Shown piece by piece: positions 8,149 to 16,636 of a stretch of 32,056 nucleotides of DNA (positions within the stretch are counted from its first letter, which is position 1; every line of letters starts with the position of its first letter). The stretch spans positions 1 to 32,056 of the forward strand of contig JAHIMW010000071.1 in the NCBI GenBank assembly GCA_018896355.1, read 5' to 3'. The position numbers were made by a program, and so were the translations under genes. The notes below the pieces were generated by a model. That model ran no database searches, had not been told where the DNA came from, and saw only the letters and a list, made by a program, of their open reading frames with translations. The DNA is from Pseudomonadota bacterium (GTDB taxonomy: Bacteria > Desulfobacterota > Syntrophia > Syntrophales > UBA5619).

Positions 8149-10958
8149 TGAATTGCATTAAAATCAAGGGCGCCGCTCAGCACAACCTCAGGCACATCAA
8201 CGTGGACATCCCACGGGACCGCCTCGTCGTTATCACCGGCGTTTCCGGTTCCGGGAAGTCGTCTCTCGCCTTCGACACGATCTACGCCGAGGGGCAGCGG
8301 CGCTATGTCGAGTCGCTTTCCACCTACGCCCGGCAATTCATTGGCCAGATGGACAAGCCGGATGTGGAATCGATCGAGGGGCTCTCCCCGGCGATCGCGA
8401 TCGAACAGCGGACGGCCGCCCACAACCCCCGCTCCACCGTGGGGACGGTCACCGAGATCTACGACCATCTCCGGCTCCTCTTCGCCCGGGTCGGTGTTCC
8501 GCACTGCACCAAGTGCGGGAAGGAGATCCAATCCCAGACGATCGACATGATGCTGGAGACGATCCTCGCCTATCCGCCGAACGCCCGCGTGACGATCCTC
8601 GCCCCGATTGCCAGGGGGAAGAAGGGGGAGTTCCAGAAGGAGTTGAAAACGCTTCTGAAGAAGGGGTACGTTCGCGTCCGCGTGGACGGGGAGGTCCGGG
8701 AACTCGCCGAGGAGATCAGCCTCGACAAGAACAGGCGCCACGACATCGACGTGGTGATCGACCGCCTCGTGATCAAGGAGGGGATCCGGAAGCGCCTGCG
8801 CGACTCGCTGGAGATGGCCTCCGGGCTTTCCGATGGTCTCGTCCGCGTAGGTTTGGCAGGCGGGGAAGAGGCGCTTTTCAGTGAGCGCTATGCCTGCCCG
8901 GACTGCGGCGTCAGCATTACGGAGCTTGCCCCGCGGATGTTCTCCTTCAACAGCCCCTACGGGGCCTGCCCGGACTGCGGCGGGCTCGGCACGCGGACGT
9001 TCTTCGACGAGGAGCTTGTCGTCCCCGATCTTGGGATCTCCGTCCGCGAAGGGGCGATTGTCCCTTGGTCGGGACGCCATTCTCTTCACTACTTCCAGAT
9101 GATCGACACCCTTGCCGGCCATTACGGCTTCGACATCAACACCCCGTTTCAGGAGCTCCCGGAGAAGATCAGGGAGGTCCTGCTGCGGGGCTCCGGGGAG
9201 GAGAAGATCCGTTTCCATGCCGACCGGGGCGGAAGGCGTTACTTTCACACCCGTCCCTTTGAGGGGGTGATCAACCAGCTTGACCGACGCTACCGGGAAA
9301 CGATGTCCAACGCCGTCCGGATGGATCTGTCGCGCTACATTAATCTCCGGGAATGCCCTGCCTGCCTGGGCGCACGCCTGAAGAAGGAAAGTCTGTCCGT
9401 GACCGTAGGCGGGAAAAACATCTGCGAGGTCTGCCGCCTTCCGATCCGGGAGTGCCTGGACTTTCTCACGGCGATCCCGCTCTCCCCGCAGGAACTCCAC
9501 GTGACGGAGCGGGTGATGAAGGAGATCCGCCTGCGGCTCCGCTTTCTGCTGGACGTCGGGATGGACTACCTGAGCCTGGACCGGGCGTCGGGAAGCCTCT
9601 CCGGCGGGGAGGGCCAGCGGATCCGGCTGGCCACGCAGATCGGGTCGGGGCTGGTCGGGGTTCTCTACGTCCTCGATGAGCCGACCGTCGGCCTTCACCA
9701 GCGGGACAACGTCCGCCTGATCGCGACCCTGAAGCGTCTGCGCGACATGGGGAACACGGTCCTCGTCGTGGAGCACGACCAGGACATGATGATGGCGTCC
9801 GACCAGATCATCGACATCGGTCCGGGGGCGGGGGTGGACGGGGGCGAGGTCGTCTTCCAGGGGACGCCGGAGGAGATCTGCCGAAGCGAGGTCTCGCTCA
9901 CGGGGGCCTACCTCTCGGGGCGCAGGGCGATCGCCGTTCCGGAAACAAGGCGGTCTCTGACGGGGCAGTTCATTGTTCTCGAGGGGGCGAACGAGCACAA
10001 CCTCCGGAACGTGGACATTCGGATCCCCGTCGGGGTCTTCACCACGGTCACCGGGGTCTCCGGCTCGGGGAAGAGCACGATGGTGATCGAGACTCTTTAC
10101 AAGGCGCTCGCCCGGCGGCTGAACCAGGAGCGCACAGGCGGCGGGAAGATCCGCCGCATCGCCGATCTGGGCGGCATCGAGCGGATCATCCTGATGAATC
10201 AGCAGCCAATCGGGCGTACCCCCCGTTCCAACCCGGTCACCTACACGGGGGTTTTCTCCCACATCCGGGACCTCTTCACCGGCCTGCCCGAATCCCGGCT
10301 CCGGGGCTACAAGCCGGGCCGGTTCAGCTTCAACGTGAAAGGGGGGCGCTGCGAGGCGTGCGAAGGGAACGGCCTGATCAAGATCGAGATGCACTTCCTG
10401 CCGGACGTCTATATCACCTGCGATGTCTGCCACGGCCACCGCTTCAACCTGGACACCCTCGACGTGCGCTACAAGGACAAGAACATCGCCGAAGTGCTCG
10501 ATATGACCGTCCAGCAGGCCCTTCTCTTCTTCGAGAACATCCCGGCGATCCGCTCGAAGCTCCAACTCCTCTACGACGTCGGCCTTGGATACATCCACCT
10601 CGGCCAGTCCGCGACGACCCTCTCGGGCGGCGAGGCGCAGCGGATCAAGCTCTCCCGCGAGCTGGGGAAGCGGATGAACAGCAACACCCTCTACATTCTC
10701 GACGAACCGACGATCGGCCTGCACTTCGCCGATATCCAGAAGCTCCTCGACGTTCTGATGCGCCTGGTCGGCATGGGGAACACCATCGTTGTGATCGAGC
10801 ACAACCTCGATGTGATCAAATCCGCCGACCACATCATCGACCTGGGTCCGGAGGGCGGACCCGGCGGCGGCCGGATCATCGCCACCGGCACGCCGGAGCA
10901 GGTCGCCGCCGCCGCAGGCTCCTACACCGGCCAGTTCCTTCGGAAGATCCTGAAATAA
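8148..10958 (+). CDS. uvrA: Excinuclease ABC subunit A
   Basis: UvrA is the damage-sensing ABC ATPase of nucleotide excision repair. The protein has 936 residues, normal for the family. The first Walker A is GVSGSGKSS at residues 31-39. A first zinc module starts at C120 (CTKC), with later CPDC pairs flanking an SFNSPYGA segment. The first ABC signature is LSGGEGQRIRLATQIGSGL. The second Walker A is GVSGSGKSTMVIE, the second zinc module has CEACEGNG and CDVCHGHRF, and the second signature is LSGGEAQRIKLSRELG. I start at the ATG at 8148 (MNCIKIKGAAQHNLR), overlapping the previous stop as TAATG. An upstream GTG at 8100 would add 16 residues read from the previous gene's 3' end. Its stop lies inside a palindromic repeat. 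Confidence 0.97.
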   Translation: MNCIKIKGAAQHNLRHINVDIPRDRLVVITGVSGSGKSSLAFDTIYAEGQRRYVESLSTYARQFIGQMDKPDVESIEGLSPAIAIEQRTAAHNPRSTVGTVTEIYDHLRLLFARVGVPHCTKCGKEIQSQTIDMMLETILAYPPNARVTILAPIARGKKGEFQKELKTLLKKGYVRVRVDGEVRELAEEISLDKNRRHDIDVVIDRLVIKEGIRKRLRDSLEMASGLSDGLVRVGLAGGEEALFSERYACPDCGVSITELAPRMFSFNSPYGACPDCGGLGTRTFFDEELVVPDLGISVREGAIVPWSGRHSLHYFQMIDTLAGHYGFDINTPFQELPEKIREVLLRGSGEEKIRFHADRGGRRYFHTRPFEGVINQLDRRYRETMSNAVRMDLSRYINLRECPACLGARLKKESLSVTVGGKNICEVCRLPIRECLDFLTAIPLSPQELHVTERVMKEIRLRLRFLLDVGMDYLSLDRASGSLSGGEGQRIRLATQIGSGLVGVLYVLDEPTVGLHQRDNVRLIATLKRLRDMGNTVLVVEHDQDMMMASDQIIDIGPGAGVDGGEVVFQGTPEEICRSEVSLTGAYLSGRRAIAVPETRRSLTGQFIVLEGANEHNLRNVDIRIPVGVFTTVTGVSGSGKSTMVIETLYKALARRLNQERTGGGKIRRIADLGGIERIILMNQQPIGRTPRSNPVTYTGVFSHIRDLFTGLPESRLRGYKPGRFSFNVKGGRCEACEGNGLIKIEMHFLPDVYITCDVCHGHRFNLDTLDVRYKDKNIAEVLDMTVQQALLFFENIPAIRSKLQLLYDVGLGYIHLGQSATTLSGGEAQRIKLSRELGKRMNSNTLYILDEPTIGLHFADIQKLLDVLMRLVGMGNTIVVIEHNLDVIKSADHIIDLGPEGGPGGGRIIATGTPEQVAAAAGSYTGQFLRKILK

Positions 10959-11011
10959 ATAGGGACAGATACCCATTTATTCCAATAAATAGGTATCTGT
11001 CCCTATTTATT
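10954..11011 (+). repeat. REP-like palindrome between convergent uvrA and DUF2784 genes
   Basis: The 28-bp arms (10954-10981 and 10984-11011) are inverted copies with one mismatch and a 2-base centre. The core is AATAGGGACAGATACC. The uvrA TAA (10956-10958) is inside the left arm, and the converging gene's stop (11012-11014) abuts the right arm. The resulting RNA hairpin could protect or terminate both transcripts. It also marks the end of the cassette array, whose last gene has no recognisable attC. Confidence 0.85.
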
Positions 11012-11386
11012 CTATTTATTTCGGGACTGCCTCTTCCGAAGCAGCCAGTAACCGTAGATGGCCATGTTCAGCAGCAGCGCACCGAAGCCGAGCGCGATCT
11101 GGAGCCCGCGGGTGAGCCCGGAAGGGTAGATGAGCGCCGTGATGTAGTGTCCGATGAAGTCACCCTCGTAGCCGGTTCCGCCCCCGAGCTCCCGGAGCGT
11201 AGTCTCCAGCGGTGTCAGCGGGCAGATCACGCCGAGAAACTCGCTCAGCGCCCCCCAGACGACGGCCGGCAGATGCAAACACATGAGCCGGGGCCGGCGC
11301 AGCACGAGAAAGCCGCCCAGCGCCACGAAAAGGACAAAGGCGAGATGGATGATCAGAATCAGATCGGCGGAGAGATGGTAGAGCAT
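11012..11386 (-). CDS. DUF2784 family small membrane protein
   Basis: A 124-residue integral membrane protein with about four hydrophobic segments. Family hallmarks are the N-terminal ADLILIIHLAFVLFVALGG, the central LHLPAVVWGALSEF, CPLTPLE, and a C-terminal YPSGLTRGLQIALGFG. This matches DUF2784, whose function is unknown. I chose the ATG at 11386 because GGAGG precedes it by 4 bases and the family starts there; the frame extends further upstream through an attC-like site. It is the last gene of the minus-strand cassette array and ends against a palindromic repeat, so no closing attC is seen. Confidence 0.85.
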   Translation of the reverse strand: MLYHLSADLILIIHLAFVLFVALGGFLVLRRPRLMCLHLPAVVWGALSEFLGVICPLTPLETTLRELGGGTGYEGDFIGHYITALIYPSGLTRGLQIALGFGALLLNMAIYGYWLLRKRQSRNK

Positions 11387-11429
11387 TTTCCTCCAATTTT
11401 TTGCCCCGCTTTCCCGATAATGGTTATCA

Positions 11430-11492
11430 ACCAAACGATAAGATAACCGGACGCCCGCTTGCGGGTGGTCCGCCCGGCGTGGCTTGTTAAAC
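11430..11492 (-). other. attC-like recombination site B
   Basis: Minus strand: an R'' core GTTTAAC (11486-11492), an inner stem-loop GGACCACCCGC-AA-GCGGGCGTCC, and an R'-like GTTTGGT (11430-11436). The TAA of the upstream gene is inside GTTTAAC, typical of integron gene cassettes, and the next gene's ATG follows 44 bases after R'. Pairing of the outer L segments is poor and R' departs from GTTRRRY, so this copy is degenerate. Confidence 0.5.
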
Positions 11493-11879
11493 GCTTCCCC
11501 GCACAAATCCGAAGTAACCAAACAGGAGTCCGAGGAAGAGCGTAACATACGGGATAATCTTCAGGACCCGTTCTGTAAGAAATGGTTCGGACAAACGCTG
11601 CATGAATTTTGGAAAGACGATGATGAGGATGCCTTTTATGAGCGCCAGCCAGCCGATAATCGTTACCAGAACAGTCCAGTCTCTTACCCAAAGGTTGTGA
11701 TAGTGCACGATCAGGAATCCAAGGATGACGGTTATGAAGCCCATCATGTAGGTCAGGGTGGCGTTCTTGTACATATCCTCCGCCAGCCTGCGATAATAAT
11801 CTCTACTGAAAAATCCGCCGAGAGAAGCCGACAGATAGATCACCGCTGTGATTTTTGCGATCAGTATGGATGGTTCCAT
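11487..11879 (-). CDS. Small integral membrane protein, function unknown
   Basis: A 130-residue protein with four predicted membrane helices: ILIAKITAVIYLSASLGGFF, YMMGFITVILGFLIVHY, TVLVTIIGWLALIKGILIIVF, and IIPYVTLFLGLLFGYFGF. No catalytic motif is visible and I cannot name a family. The ATG at 11879 has GGGAGG 6 bases before it and sits 19 bases after the R' core of attC-A. The stop TAA lies inside the R'' core of attC-B. Gene plus attC therefore fits one integron cassette of about 468 bp. Confidence 0.8.
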   Translation of the reverse strand: MEPSILIAKITAVIYLSASLGGFFSRDYYRRLAEDMYKNATLTYMMGFITVILGFLIVHYHNLWVRDWTVLVTIIGWLALIKGILIIVFPKFMQRLSEPFLTERVLKIIPYVTLFLGLLFGYFGFVRGSV

Positions 11880-11897
11880 ATTATCCTCCCGATTGCG

Positions 11898-11955
11898 ATC
11901 CAACGTTTGAGGTGAGCGGCGGCCAAAGGCGGTCCGCTCAACTGAAGGGTTAGGC
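11898..11955 (-). other. attC recombination site A
   Basis: The clearest attC in the array, 58 bp on the minus strand. R'' is GCCTAAC (11949-11955) and R' is GTTGGAT (11898-11904); both fit the consensus RYYYAAC/GTTRRRY. The L segments AGTTGAGCGG and CCGCTCACCT pair at 9 of 10 positions, around an inner GC-rich hairpin. It separates the nitrilase remnant from the membrane-protein cassette. Confidence 0.75.
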
Positions 11956-11978
11956 GGAATTATGTGATCATCGCAACG

Positions 11979-12241
11979 TTAGTCTCCCGTCTTCGCAACC
12001 ACCGGACGCTGAGGCGCCTCGTTGACATGCAACTGAAACACGTCCGGTCGGCTGTAATGGCCGGCGACATCGAAGTCGAACTTCCCGCGGCCGATCTCGC
12101 CGAGATCAAGCGTCGCCGTCAGAATGGTTTCGCCCTCAAACTGAGGCCCCGCGAGTACCTTGCCCAAAGGGCTGACGATTGCGCTGCCGCCGCTTGCACT
12201 ACGGCAACCTGAACCGTTGTCTCTTTCGTGGACGAGGTCAT
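11979..12241 (-). pseudogene. Nitrilase gene with large internal deletion
   Basis: The ATG at 12241, behind AGGAGG, starts MTSSTKETTVQVAVVQAA, the opening of a nitrilase (C-N hydrolase). After about 16 residues homology jumps, with a +1 shift, to the enzyme's C-terminus: GSAIVSPLGKVLAGP, EGETILTATLDLGEI, FDFDVAGHYSRPDVFQLHV, ending at TAA (11979-11981). About 230 residues, including the catalytic Glu-Lys-Cys region, are missing. The remnant is not functional but still occupies a normal cassette position between attC-D and attC-A. Confidence 0.75.
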
Positions 12242-12301
12242 TTGCACAAGCCTCCTCTCTCTATCGGTCGGCGCGTCTCCAGGGACGATGGCATTCGCGC
12301 C

Positions 12302-12371
12302 GCCGAACGCGACGGCTCACCGGAAGCCGGTGGTTTTTTAGAGATCCGGCGCCGCCCAATAAGGGTTAGAC
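12302..12371 (-). other. attC-like recombination site D
   Basis: Minus strand, 70 bp: R'' GTCTAAC (12365-12371, consensus), an R'-like GTTCGGC (12302-12308), and between them a perfect CACCGG-AAG-CCGGTG hairpin (12318-12332). It starts four bases after the cupin stop codon. It shares the CTAACCCTTATT beginning with the other sites. L-segment pairing is weak. Confidence 0.55.
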
Positions 12372-12374
12372 CTA

Positions 12375-12716
12375 TTATTCATTCTTTTTTGCTTTTGGCA
12401 AGTAGTCCTCCCGAACGGGCGAGAACACTTCAACGGCGACGGAGTCTTCTATGATTTCTGCCCCATGTTCAACGCCGCCCGGGATACACCAGGTGTCACC
12501 TGCCTGCGCGTCGCACTTTTCCGTGCCGATCGAAAGACGAATGTGGCCCTTCACAAGATACCCCGTCTGCTCATGAGGATGGGCGTGTCGGGGTAAGATG
12601 CTGTCTTTCGTCAACCGGAATTCCGCCATCAGGGTTTTTTCACCGTACACCCGCGTCTTCAGTTCGATTCCCTTTATAGCGAGACGGTACCCATTTTCGC
12701 TGTGCTTTTCGAACAT
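12375..12716 (-). CDS. Cupin-domain protein
   Basis: A 113-residue single-domain cupin (beta-barrel, usually metal-binding). Motif 1 is recognisable in RHAHPHEQTGYLVKGHIRL (His-X-His...Glu...Gly) and motif 2 in PGGVEHGAEI, so the usual metal ligands are present. The substrate is not predictable: such proteins range from isomerases and dioxygenases to sugar-binding sensors. The ATG at 12716 has AAGGAG 6 bases before it. It is flanked by attC-C upstream and attC-D downstream, forming one cassette of about 450 bp. Confidence 0.85.
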   Translation of the reverse strand: MFEKHSENGYRLAIKGIELKTRVYGEKTLMAEFRLTKDSILPRHAHPHEQTGYLVKGHIRLSIGTEKCDAQAGDTWCIPGGVEHGAEIIEDSVAVEVFSPVREDYLPKAKKNE

Positions 12717-12750
12717 ATCCGACTCCTTTATCGCCTCTGTAATTCACTTT

Positions 12751-12817
12751 GCCAAACGTTTGAATTCACCGGCCTGCGCGGCTTTTCGTGCATGTCCGGT
12801 GGAATAATGGGTTAGTA
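12751..12817 (-). other. attC-like recombination site C
   Basis: Minus strand, 67 bp: R''-like TACTAAC (12811-12817), R'-like GTTTGGC (12751-12757). L-type segments ATTATTCCACCGG and CCGGTGAATTCAA pair with one extrahelical base, as usual in attC. It begins 12 bases after the hsdR stop and ends 34 bases before the cupin ATG. Confidence 0.6.
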
Positions 12818-12829
12818 ATATAATCTTTC

Positions 12830-15160
12830 TCATGCCACTGCCTCCTGCTGCTGATAGAGGTACTTCTGAAAGCCGGAAAACACTCTGCCAATCTCCTCCG
12901 GCTTGCCAAGATCAGCCACGGCATCGGCAATCGAATCGTGATATTTGAGTCGCAGGAGGGGCGTCAACTTCCCTTGATCGAGCTCTTCCACACCGACGCT
13001 CACGTAATGCGATAACACGAAAGAGAGAAAGACCTGGTGTTTGCTGTTGAAGTGCGTGCTGATGATGACCTTGGCCTTCGCGGCGCGTTCCTCGCGGGTA
13101 AGCGGCGCTAGGGCGTAAGCCACATGGGCCAGCACGTCGAACAGGTCGCTCTTCTCCGCGTCGATGATCTTCTGCATCTCGGCCAGTTGATCCTTGCCGA
13201 AACCCTTTTCGGCAAGCCCCTCCAGCAATTTCCGGCGAGTCTCCGGAACGCTCCACAGCGCGCGCAGCTCGTCTTCGTCCTTGAAGAACTCCGGCAGCTT
13301 GCCGAAGAGCAGTTCCATGAACTGCTGCGCCGACATCGGCGTGCCATCCGGGTGCCAGAAACTCGTCGCCATCATGTGCTGGATGGTGCGCTCCTTGCCG
13401 TCGGCGAGCTTCACCTTGATCTTTTGCCGTTTCGGGTATTCCGCTTTCGGCTCGCGCACTTCTTCTGATGAACTCGAGGACGGGGGTATCAGCCCGGTCT
13501 CCTGCGGTTCGGACTCGATCGGCTCCCCGTCCCATTCCGGATCGCTGAAGTGGTGATGCGCCTTCACGAAGTCGTAGAGCGTGAAGTAGTCCTTCCCATC
13601 GTAAAGCCGCGTGCCGCGCCCGATGATCTGCTTGAACTCGATCATCGAGTTGATCGGGCGCATCAGGACGATGTTGCGGATGTTGCGGGCGTCCACGCCG
13701 GTCGAAAGCTTCTGCGAGGTGGTCAGGATCGTCGGGATGGTCTTCTCGTTGTCCTGAAAGTCGCGCAGGTGCTGGTCGCCGAGCGCGCCGTCGTTGGCCG
13801 TGACCCGCTGGCAGTAATTCGGGTCTTTGCCGGTCTTCATCTGATTGATGAGGTCGCGCACGGCCAGCGCATGATCCTGCGTGGCGCAGAACACCAGCGT
13901 CTTCTCGTTCTGACTGATTTGCTCCATGAATAGCTTCACGCGGTGGGCTTCCCGTTCCTTGATCTCAATGATCTTGTTGAAGTCGGTTTCCGTGTAGCGC
14001 TTCCCGGTTTCGATCTCGCCCTCAATCAACTGGTCGTCTGGCGTATAGACATACTCGTCGAGCGTCGTGGAAATCTGCTTCATCTTGAACGGCGTGAGGA
14101 ACCCGTCGTTGATGCCTTCCTTGAGCGAGTAGATGTAAACCGGATCGCCGAAGTAGGCGTAAGTGTCCACGTTGTCCTTGCGCTTGGGCGTGGCGGTCAT
14201 CCCCATCTGCACGGCGGGGGCGAAATAGTCGAGAATGCCGCGCCAGTTGCTCTCGTCGTTCGCGCCGCCGCGATGGCACTCGTCGATGACGATGAAGTCG
14301 AAGAAGTCCGGCGGGTATTCGCCGAAATAGGGCGACGGCTTGCCATCTTTCGGCGGCCCGCTCATGAAGGTCTGGAAGATGGTGAAGAACAGGCTGCCGT
14401 TCTTTGGGACCTTGCCTTTCTTGCGGATGTCCTCCGGTGCGATACGCACCATCGCATCCTCGGGAAAGGCTGAAAAGGCGTTGTAGGCCTGGTTGGCGAG
14501 GATGTTGCGGTCGGTAAGGAAGAGGATGCGCGGACGGCGCGACGGCTCGCAGCTCAGGCTCCAGCGGCTATGGAACAGTTTCCAGGCGATCTGGAACGCG
14601 ATGAAGGTCTTGCCCGTGCCGGTGGCGAGCGTGAGCAAGATGCGCTGCCGGTTCTCCGCGATGGCCTCCATCACCCGCTCGACGGCGATGTCCTGATAGT
14701 AGCGGCTCGTATGCGAGCCGCCCTTGTCCTCGAACGGCACGGCCGCGAAGCGGTCGCGCCAGGCGTTCGCTTTGGCGAAGGTCATGTTCCAGAGTTCGTC
14801 CGGCGTTGGATAGCGCGGCAGCTCGCCTTCCTTGCCGGTCTGCATATCGATACCATAGATACCCTTACCGTTGGTGGAATAGGTAAAGCGGATGGCCATC
14901 TTACCGGCGTAGTTCTTTGCCTGCCCCACGCCCTCAGTCAGCTTTTCATCCCACGCTTTGGCTTCGATCACTGCCAGCTTGGTGTTGCGATAGACCAGAA
15001 CATAATCGGCTATGAGCGGCTTGCCACGCCGTCCGTGACCTTCGATGCGACCCGGCGTGATGAGATACTCGCGACGTATGCGACTGCCCTCAACGACACC
15101 CCAGCCCGCCGCCTTCAGCGCGGGGTCGATGTGCTCGGCTCTGGTTTCGGCTTCGTTCAT
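12830..15160 (-). CDS. hsdR: Type I restriction enzyme, HsdR (EcoEI-type) subunit
   Basis: The 776-residue motor and nuclease subunit of a type I R-M system. The N-terminal PD-(D/E)xK nuclease shows IADYVLVYRNTKLAVIEAK (Asp...Glu-Ala-Lys). An SF2 helicase follows with Walker A LATGTGKTF, DECH box VIDECHRGG, motif III MTATPKR and motif VI QIIGRGTRLYDG. The C-terminal EcoEI-R-type domain follows a Ser/Glu-rich linker. The length fits the short EcoEI-like group. All key residues are present, so it appears intact. It begins 9 bases after the hsdS stop, as the last gene of the hsdM-hepT-hsdS-hsdR operon, and ends next to attC-C. Confidence 0.93.
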   Translation of the reverse strand: MNEAETRAEHIDPALKAAGWGVVEGSRIRREYLITPGRIEGHGRRGKPLIADYVLVYRNTKLAVIEAKAWDEKLTEGVGQAKNYAGKMAIRFTYSTNGKGIYGIDMQTGKEGELPRYPTPDELWNMTFAKANAWRDRFAAVPFEDKGGSHTSRYYQDIAVERVMEAIAENRQRILLTLATGTGKTFIAFQIAWKLFHSRWSLSCEPSRRPRILFLTDRNILANQAYNAFSAFPEDAMVRIAPEDIRKKGKVPKNGSLFFTIFQTFMSGPPKDGKPSPYFGEYPPDFFDFIVIDECHRGGANDESNWRGILDYFAPAVQMGMTATPKRKDNVDTYAYFGDPVYIYSLKEGINDGFLTPFKMKQISTTLDEYVYTPDDQLIEGEIETGKRYTETDFNKIIEIKEREAHRVKLFMEQISQNEKTLVFCATQDHALAVRDLINQMKTGKDPNYCQRVTANDGALGDQHLRDFQDNEKTIPTILTTSQKLSTGVDARNIRNIVLMRPINSMIEFKQIIGRGTRLYDGKDYFTLYDFVKAHHHFSDPEWDGEPIESEPQETGLIPPSSSSSEEVREPKAEYPKRQKIKVKLADGKERTIQHMMATSFWHPDGTPMSAQQFMELLFGKLPEFFKDEDELRALWSVPETRRKLLEGLAEKGFGKDQLAEMQKIIDAEKSDLFDVLAHVAYALAPLTREERAAKAKVIISTHFNSKHQVFLSFVLSHYVSVGVEELDQGKLTPLLRLKYHDSIADAVADLGKPEEIGRVFSGFQKYLYQQQEAVA

Positions 15161-15169
15161 AGCGTAGCC

Positions 15170-16636
15170 CTACAGTTCCCCGGTGAAGGCTTGGTTCAAC
15201 AGTGACTTCTTCAATGCCTCCAGCGCGGTCAGTTTCTGCTGGTAGATAGATTCGAGGCGCTGGGTTTCAGCGGCGATTGAGTCGAGGTGGGCAACGGTCG
15301 CCTCTTGCACGGACAACGACGGAATCGGAACAGGAAACGACTTCAAACCGCCAACCACAATGTAGTTCGTAGCTGAACCGAACTGTTTGGTCGCGATGTA
15401 TTCAGCCCAACCCGCAGTGAAGCAGTAAAACAGAAACCGAGGATTGATAGTGCCACTCAGTTCATTGACAACGTAGGTTCTTTGGTAGGCTTCAAACTTC
15501 CCGTCGTAAAAGAAAACCTTCCCCACATTCGCTCCGTTTCCCGGCAGGATGATTGAAGCGCCATCAAACGAAAACGTCGGGCTTCTGAACTGTCCGAATG
15601 CACAGGTGTAGAAGGGATACGGCCCGTTCTCAACTTGGTAGTTCGCGTCACGCTTACCAGTTCTGATCATGCCCAGTCCTTCCAACCGCTTTTTCACCCA
15701 CCCCTCGCCACGCTGGGTAAAGACGGATTGGAGGTGGCTTTCGAAGAGGGCGCGGGTGTTTTGGAGGTTCTTTTCTGCATTGGCTTTGGCGGTGGCGATG
15801 CCGTCAAACGCTTCGTCGAGGATGCCGACGATCCGTTGCTGCTCGGGGAGCGGGGGAACGGGGATAGCAACTTGTCCAAGCTTACTCCTGCTGATGCGCT
15901 TCCTCGTCGTCCCGGTCGTCTCCGCCTCCACAGCTTTGAGATAATCGAGTGATTGCGAGAAATAATTGAAGAACTCAGGAATGAGTTGCTTGGGGTTGAA
16001 GCGAACGATTGTGCAATCGACAGCCGTGATCATCCGCTCGCCGGTGTCTGGCAGAATGCAGCTTCTCCCGACGGGATCAGGCAGGCGCGAAATTAGGCAA
16101 TCACCCTCGAAGATCTCTGTGCACCGCAGACGCTTGAACGTCGCTTCAGAGATATAGCGGGCTTTCTCGCCTCGGTTTTTGAAAACGCCCTCGCCAACAT
16201 TGCCGGTTTGAATCAGGCGAATGCCCTCCGGCGACTGGTCTTTGCTCTCGACCCAGTCGCCATCGGCGAAGACCTCGCAGGTATCCACCAGCATCTTTGT
16301 TTGCCACCCCTTCTTCATAGCAGCGCTTTGATTGGCTCGCTCATAAAACAGCACGCCCACGCGCTCGATATGCTCCCGTAACTTCGCGTGATTTATCTCA
16401 TTGAAAACAGATAGATCAATGGTGTAGGGCAACAGCAGATCATCCAGTTCCGACGCTATCGTCGAGCACAAATCGGACGTGAGCGCCTCGCCGCAGAGCG
16501 TCAAATCAATGTCCGATCCCGTCTTGAAGTTTCCCTTGGCGCGAGATCCATACAAAATCGCCTTTTCGATCTCCGGGAAACGTGCAAAGACAGCGCAGAT
16601 GTTTTCGACTGTTGTTTCAGTTAACCCATATTTCAT
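15170..16636 (-). CDS. Fusion of MNT nucleotidyltransferase antitoxin (MntA-like) to type I specificity subunit HsdS
   Basis: A single 488-residue frame. Residues 1 to about 103 form a minimal nucleotidyltransferase with GSRAKGNFKTGSDID, matching the MntA motif GSX10DXD (two catalytic Asp). From residue 107, an internal Met at 16318, a complete HsdS follows: two DNA-recognition domains (from KKGWQTKMLVDTC and from KKRLEGLGMIRTG), each closed by a conserved helix (PPLPEQQRIVGILDEAFD, and the C-terminal LKKSLLNQAFTGEL). No stop separates the parts, and the internal ATG has no evident ribosome site, so a fusion protein is the simplest reading; separate initiation of HsdS remains possible. Its start overlaps the HEPN gene's stop by 4 bases (ATGA). 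HsdS directs methylation and cleavage; the MNT half should neutralise the HEPN toxin. Confidence 0.88.
   Translation of the reverse strand: MKYGLTETTVENICAVFARFPEIEKAILYGSRAKGNFKTGSDIDLTLCGEALTSDLCSTIASELDDLLLPYTIDLSVFNEINHAKLREHIERVGVLFYERANQSAAMKKGWQTKMLVDTCEVFADGDWVESKDQSPEGIRLIQTGNVGEGVFKNRGEKARYISEATFKRLRCTEIFEGDCLISRLPDPVGRSCILPDTGERMITAVDCTIVRFNPKQLIPEFFNYFSQSLDYLKAVEAETTGTTRKRISRSKLGQVAIPVPPLPEQQRIVGILDEAFDGIATAKANAEKNLQNTRALFESHLQSVFTQRGEGWVKKRLEGLGMIRTGKRDANYQVENGPYPFYTCAFGQFRSPTFSFDGASIILPGNGANVGKVFFYDGKFEAYQRTYVVNELSGTINPRFLFYCFTAGWAEYIATKQFGSATNYIVVGGLKSFPVPIPSLSVQEATVAHLDSIAAETQRLESIYQQKLTALEALKKSLLNQAFTGEL

Noticed and set aside
7986..10976. Long minus-strand open frame (about 996 codons) opposite uvrA
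   Set aside because: It mirrors uvrA codon structure in GC-rich DNA. Its translation is rich in Asp/Arg/Pro with no domain, and uvrA is unmistakable.
11430..12817. CRISPR array as explanation for the regularly spaced palindromic sites
   Set aside because: The sites differ in sequence, are 58-70 bp long, alternate with genes of 400 bp or so, and there are no identical short repeats or cas genes.
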